Shown one piece after another: positions 63,574-64,000 of a DNA stretch of 64,000 nt. Source of the DNA: Epiperipatus broadwayi (Eukaryota > Onychophora > Udeonychophora > Euonychophora > Peripatidae); contig JAQFVV010012423.1 in NCBI GenBank assembly GCA_028023455.1, positions 5,190,269-5,254,268 of the forward strand, in the 5' to 3' direction. The notes under the pieces were generated by a model that was not told where the DNA came from, did not search any database, and saw only the letters and a list, made by a program, of their open reading frames with translations. The position numbers and the translations under genes were made by a program. How positions within the stretch are numbered: position 1 is the first letter of the stretch; the number at the start of each line of letters is the position of its first letter.

Positions 63574-64000
63574 AAATACCAGTAAATTAGAATAAGAGGT
63601 CAAGCTATATAATTTTTAGTGTAGTGTAAGATTAGTCATGTTTTTATCCAAAATCACCATTTTTGTATCTACCTGCCTGAGAATAATAAGATAGAAAACA
63701 TCATCTGGGAATTTGTTCTAGACAAGATCAGGTCTCTATTCCATTTCAATAGCATAGATAGATATATATTAAACTAAAATATAAAAGGAAAAACTGCATT
63801 TTTTTTTACATTTTCAGTTAAGAAAATTTGCAACATTGAAATTCTAGAATATTCTACTAAATTTGTTTTAAACAATAAACAGATAAATTGTGTTTCTTCA
63901 ATTTCAAAGGAATGTGCTTTAAAATGCATTCCAGTAAAATTTTGAGTTATTATCCCAGGATCTTATTCATTAGAGGAAGGATTTGGTGAGGATTATAGAA
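63574..64000. other. Gene-free flank
   Basis: Continues the sequence interrupted by the LTR element. No feature recognised. Confidence 0.35.

Overview
This window looks like intergenic, repeat-rich chromosomal DNA from a eukaryote, most likely an invertebrate animal. By eye it is about three quarters A+T and CpG-poor. It carries relics of RTE-like and other non-LTR retrotransposons, a Penelope-like element with a GIY-YIG endonuclease, an LTR element, a short tRNA-derived SINE, long AT and ATT microsatellites and many fold-back repeats. There are no operons, no bacterial gene spacing and no rRNA or ordinary tRNA genes. I cannot name the species.

The only host-gene evidence is a probable first coding exon at 38,304-38,433 (44 codons to the first in-frame stop, with a candidate splice donor), preceded by three CCAAT boxes. 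A CpG-retaining, GC-richer segment at about 50.7-53.1 kb may be a second promoter-like region or a young insertion. Most longer open frames are chance readings of AT-rich DNA or relics of retrotransposon genes.

Layout: 0-10 kb is gene-free with two palindromes and a long (TA)n. From 10.9 to 13.1 kb lie two decayed RTE-like reverse transcriptase copies on the minus strand, the second interrupted by a SINE. From 13.4 to 14.2 kb is a tract made almost only of G and T. From 15.3 to 16.5 kb, at 18.2-18.5 kb and at 24.0-24.6 kb lie fold-back repeats. At 25.07-25.64 kb is the Penelope-like fragment. From 26.9 to 30.7 kb there is a palindrome followed by a 415-bp satellite: five head-to-tail copies facing three inverted ones. 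From 31 to 45 kb it is mostly featureless, with one palindrome, two SINEs and the exon. From 45 to 50 kb there are RTE-like fragments and a 340-bp trinucleotide array. From 55.9 to 58 kb lies a frameshifted LINE relic. From 58.58 to 63.57 kb lies a complete non-autonomous LTR retrotransposon with LTRs of about 2.1 kb and target duplication CTAT.

The most interesting result is that at least three unrelated repeat families here can fold as hammerhead self-cleaving ribozymes. (1) Every 415-bp monomer has both catalytic boxes (CTGAGGA and GAAA), a stem II, a self-complementary stem III, an AUC cleavage triplet and a 5-6 bp stem I. (2) A family at 15.4, 15.9, 16.4 and 24.1 kb has the same layout; stem I changes in a compensatory way between copies, and a B-box-like motif lies downstream. 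(3) The 18.2-18.5 kb palindrome carries a decayed hammerhead with an AUC/GUC-type site in each arm. A fourth repeat, directly beside the 415-bp array, looks like a decayed hammerhead. These resemble the known retrozymes, Smalpha-like SINEs and Penelope-associated hammerheads. Several hammerhead families, mostly in fold-back form, within 15 kb of a Penelope-like relic is unusual and testable.
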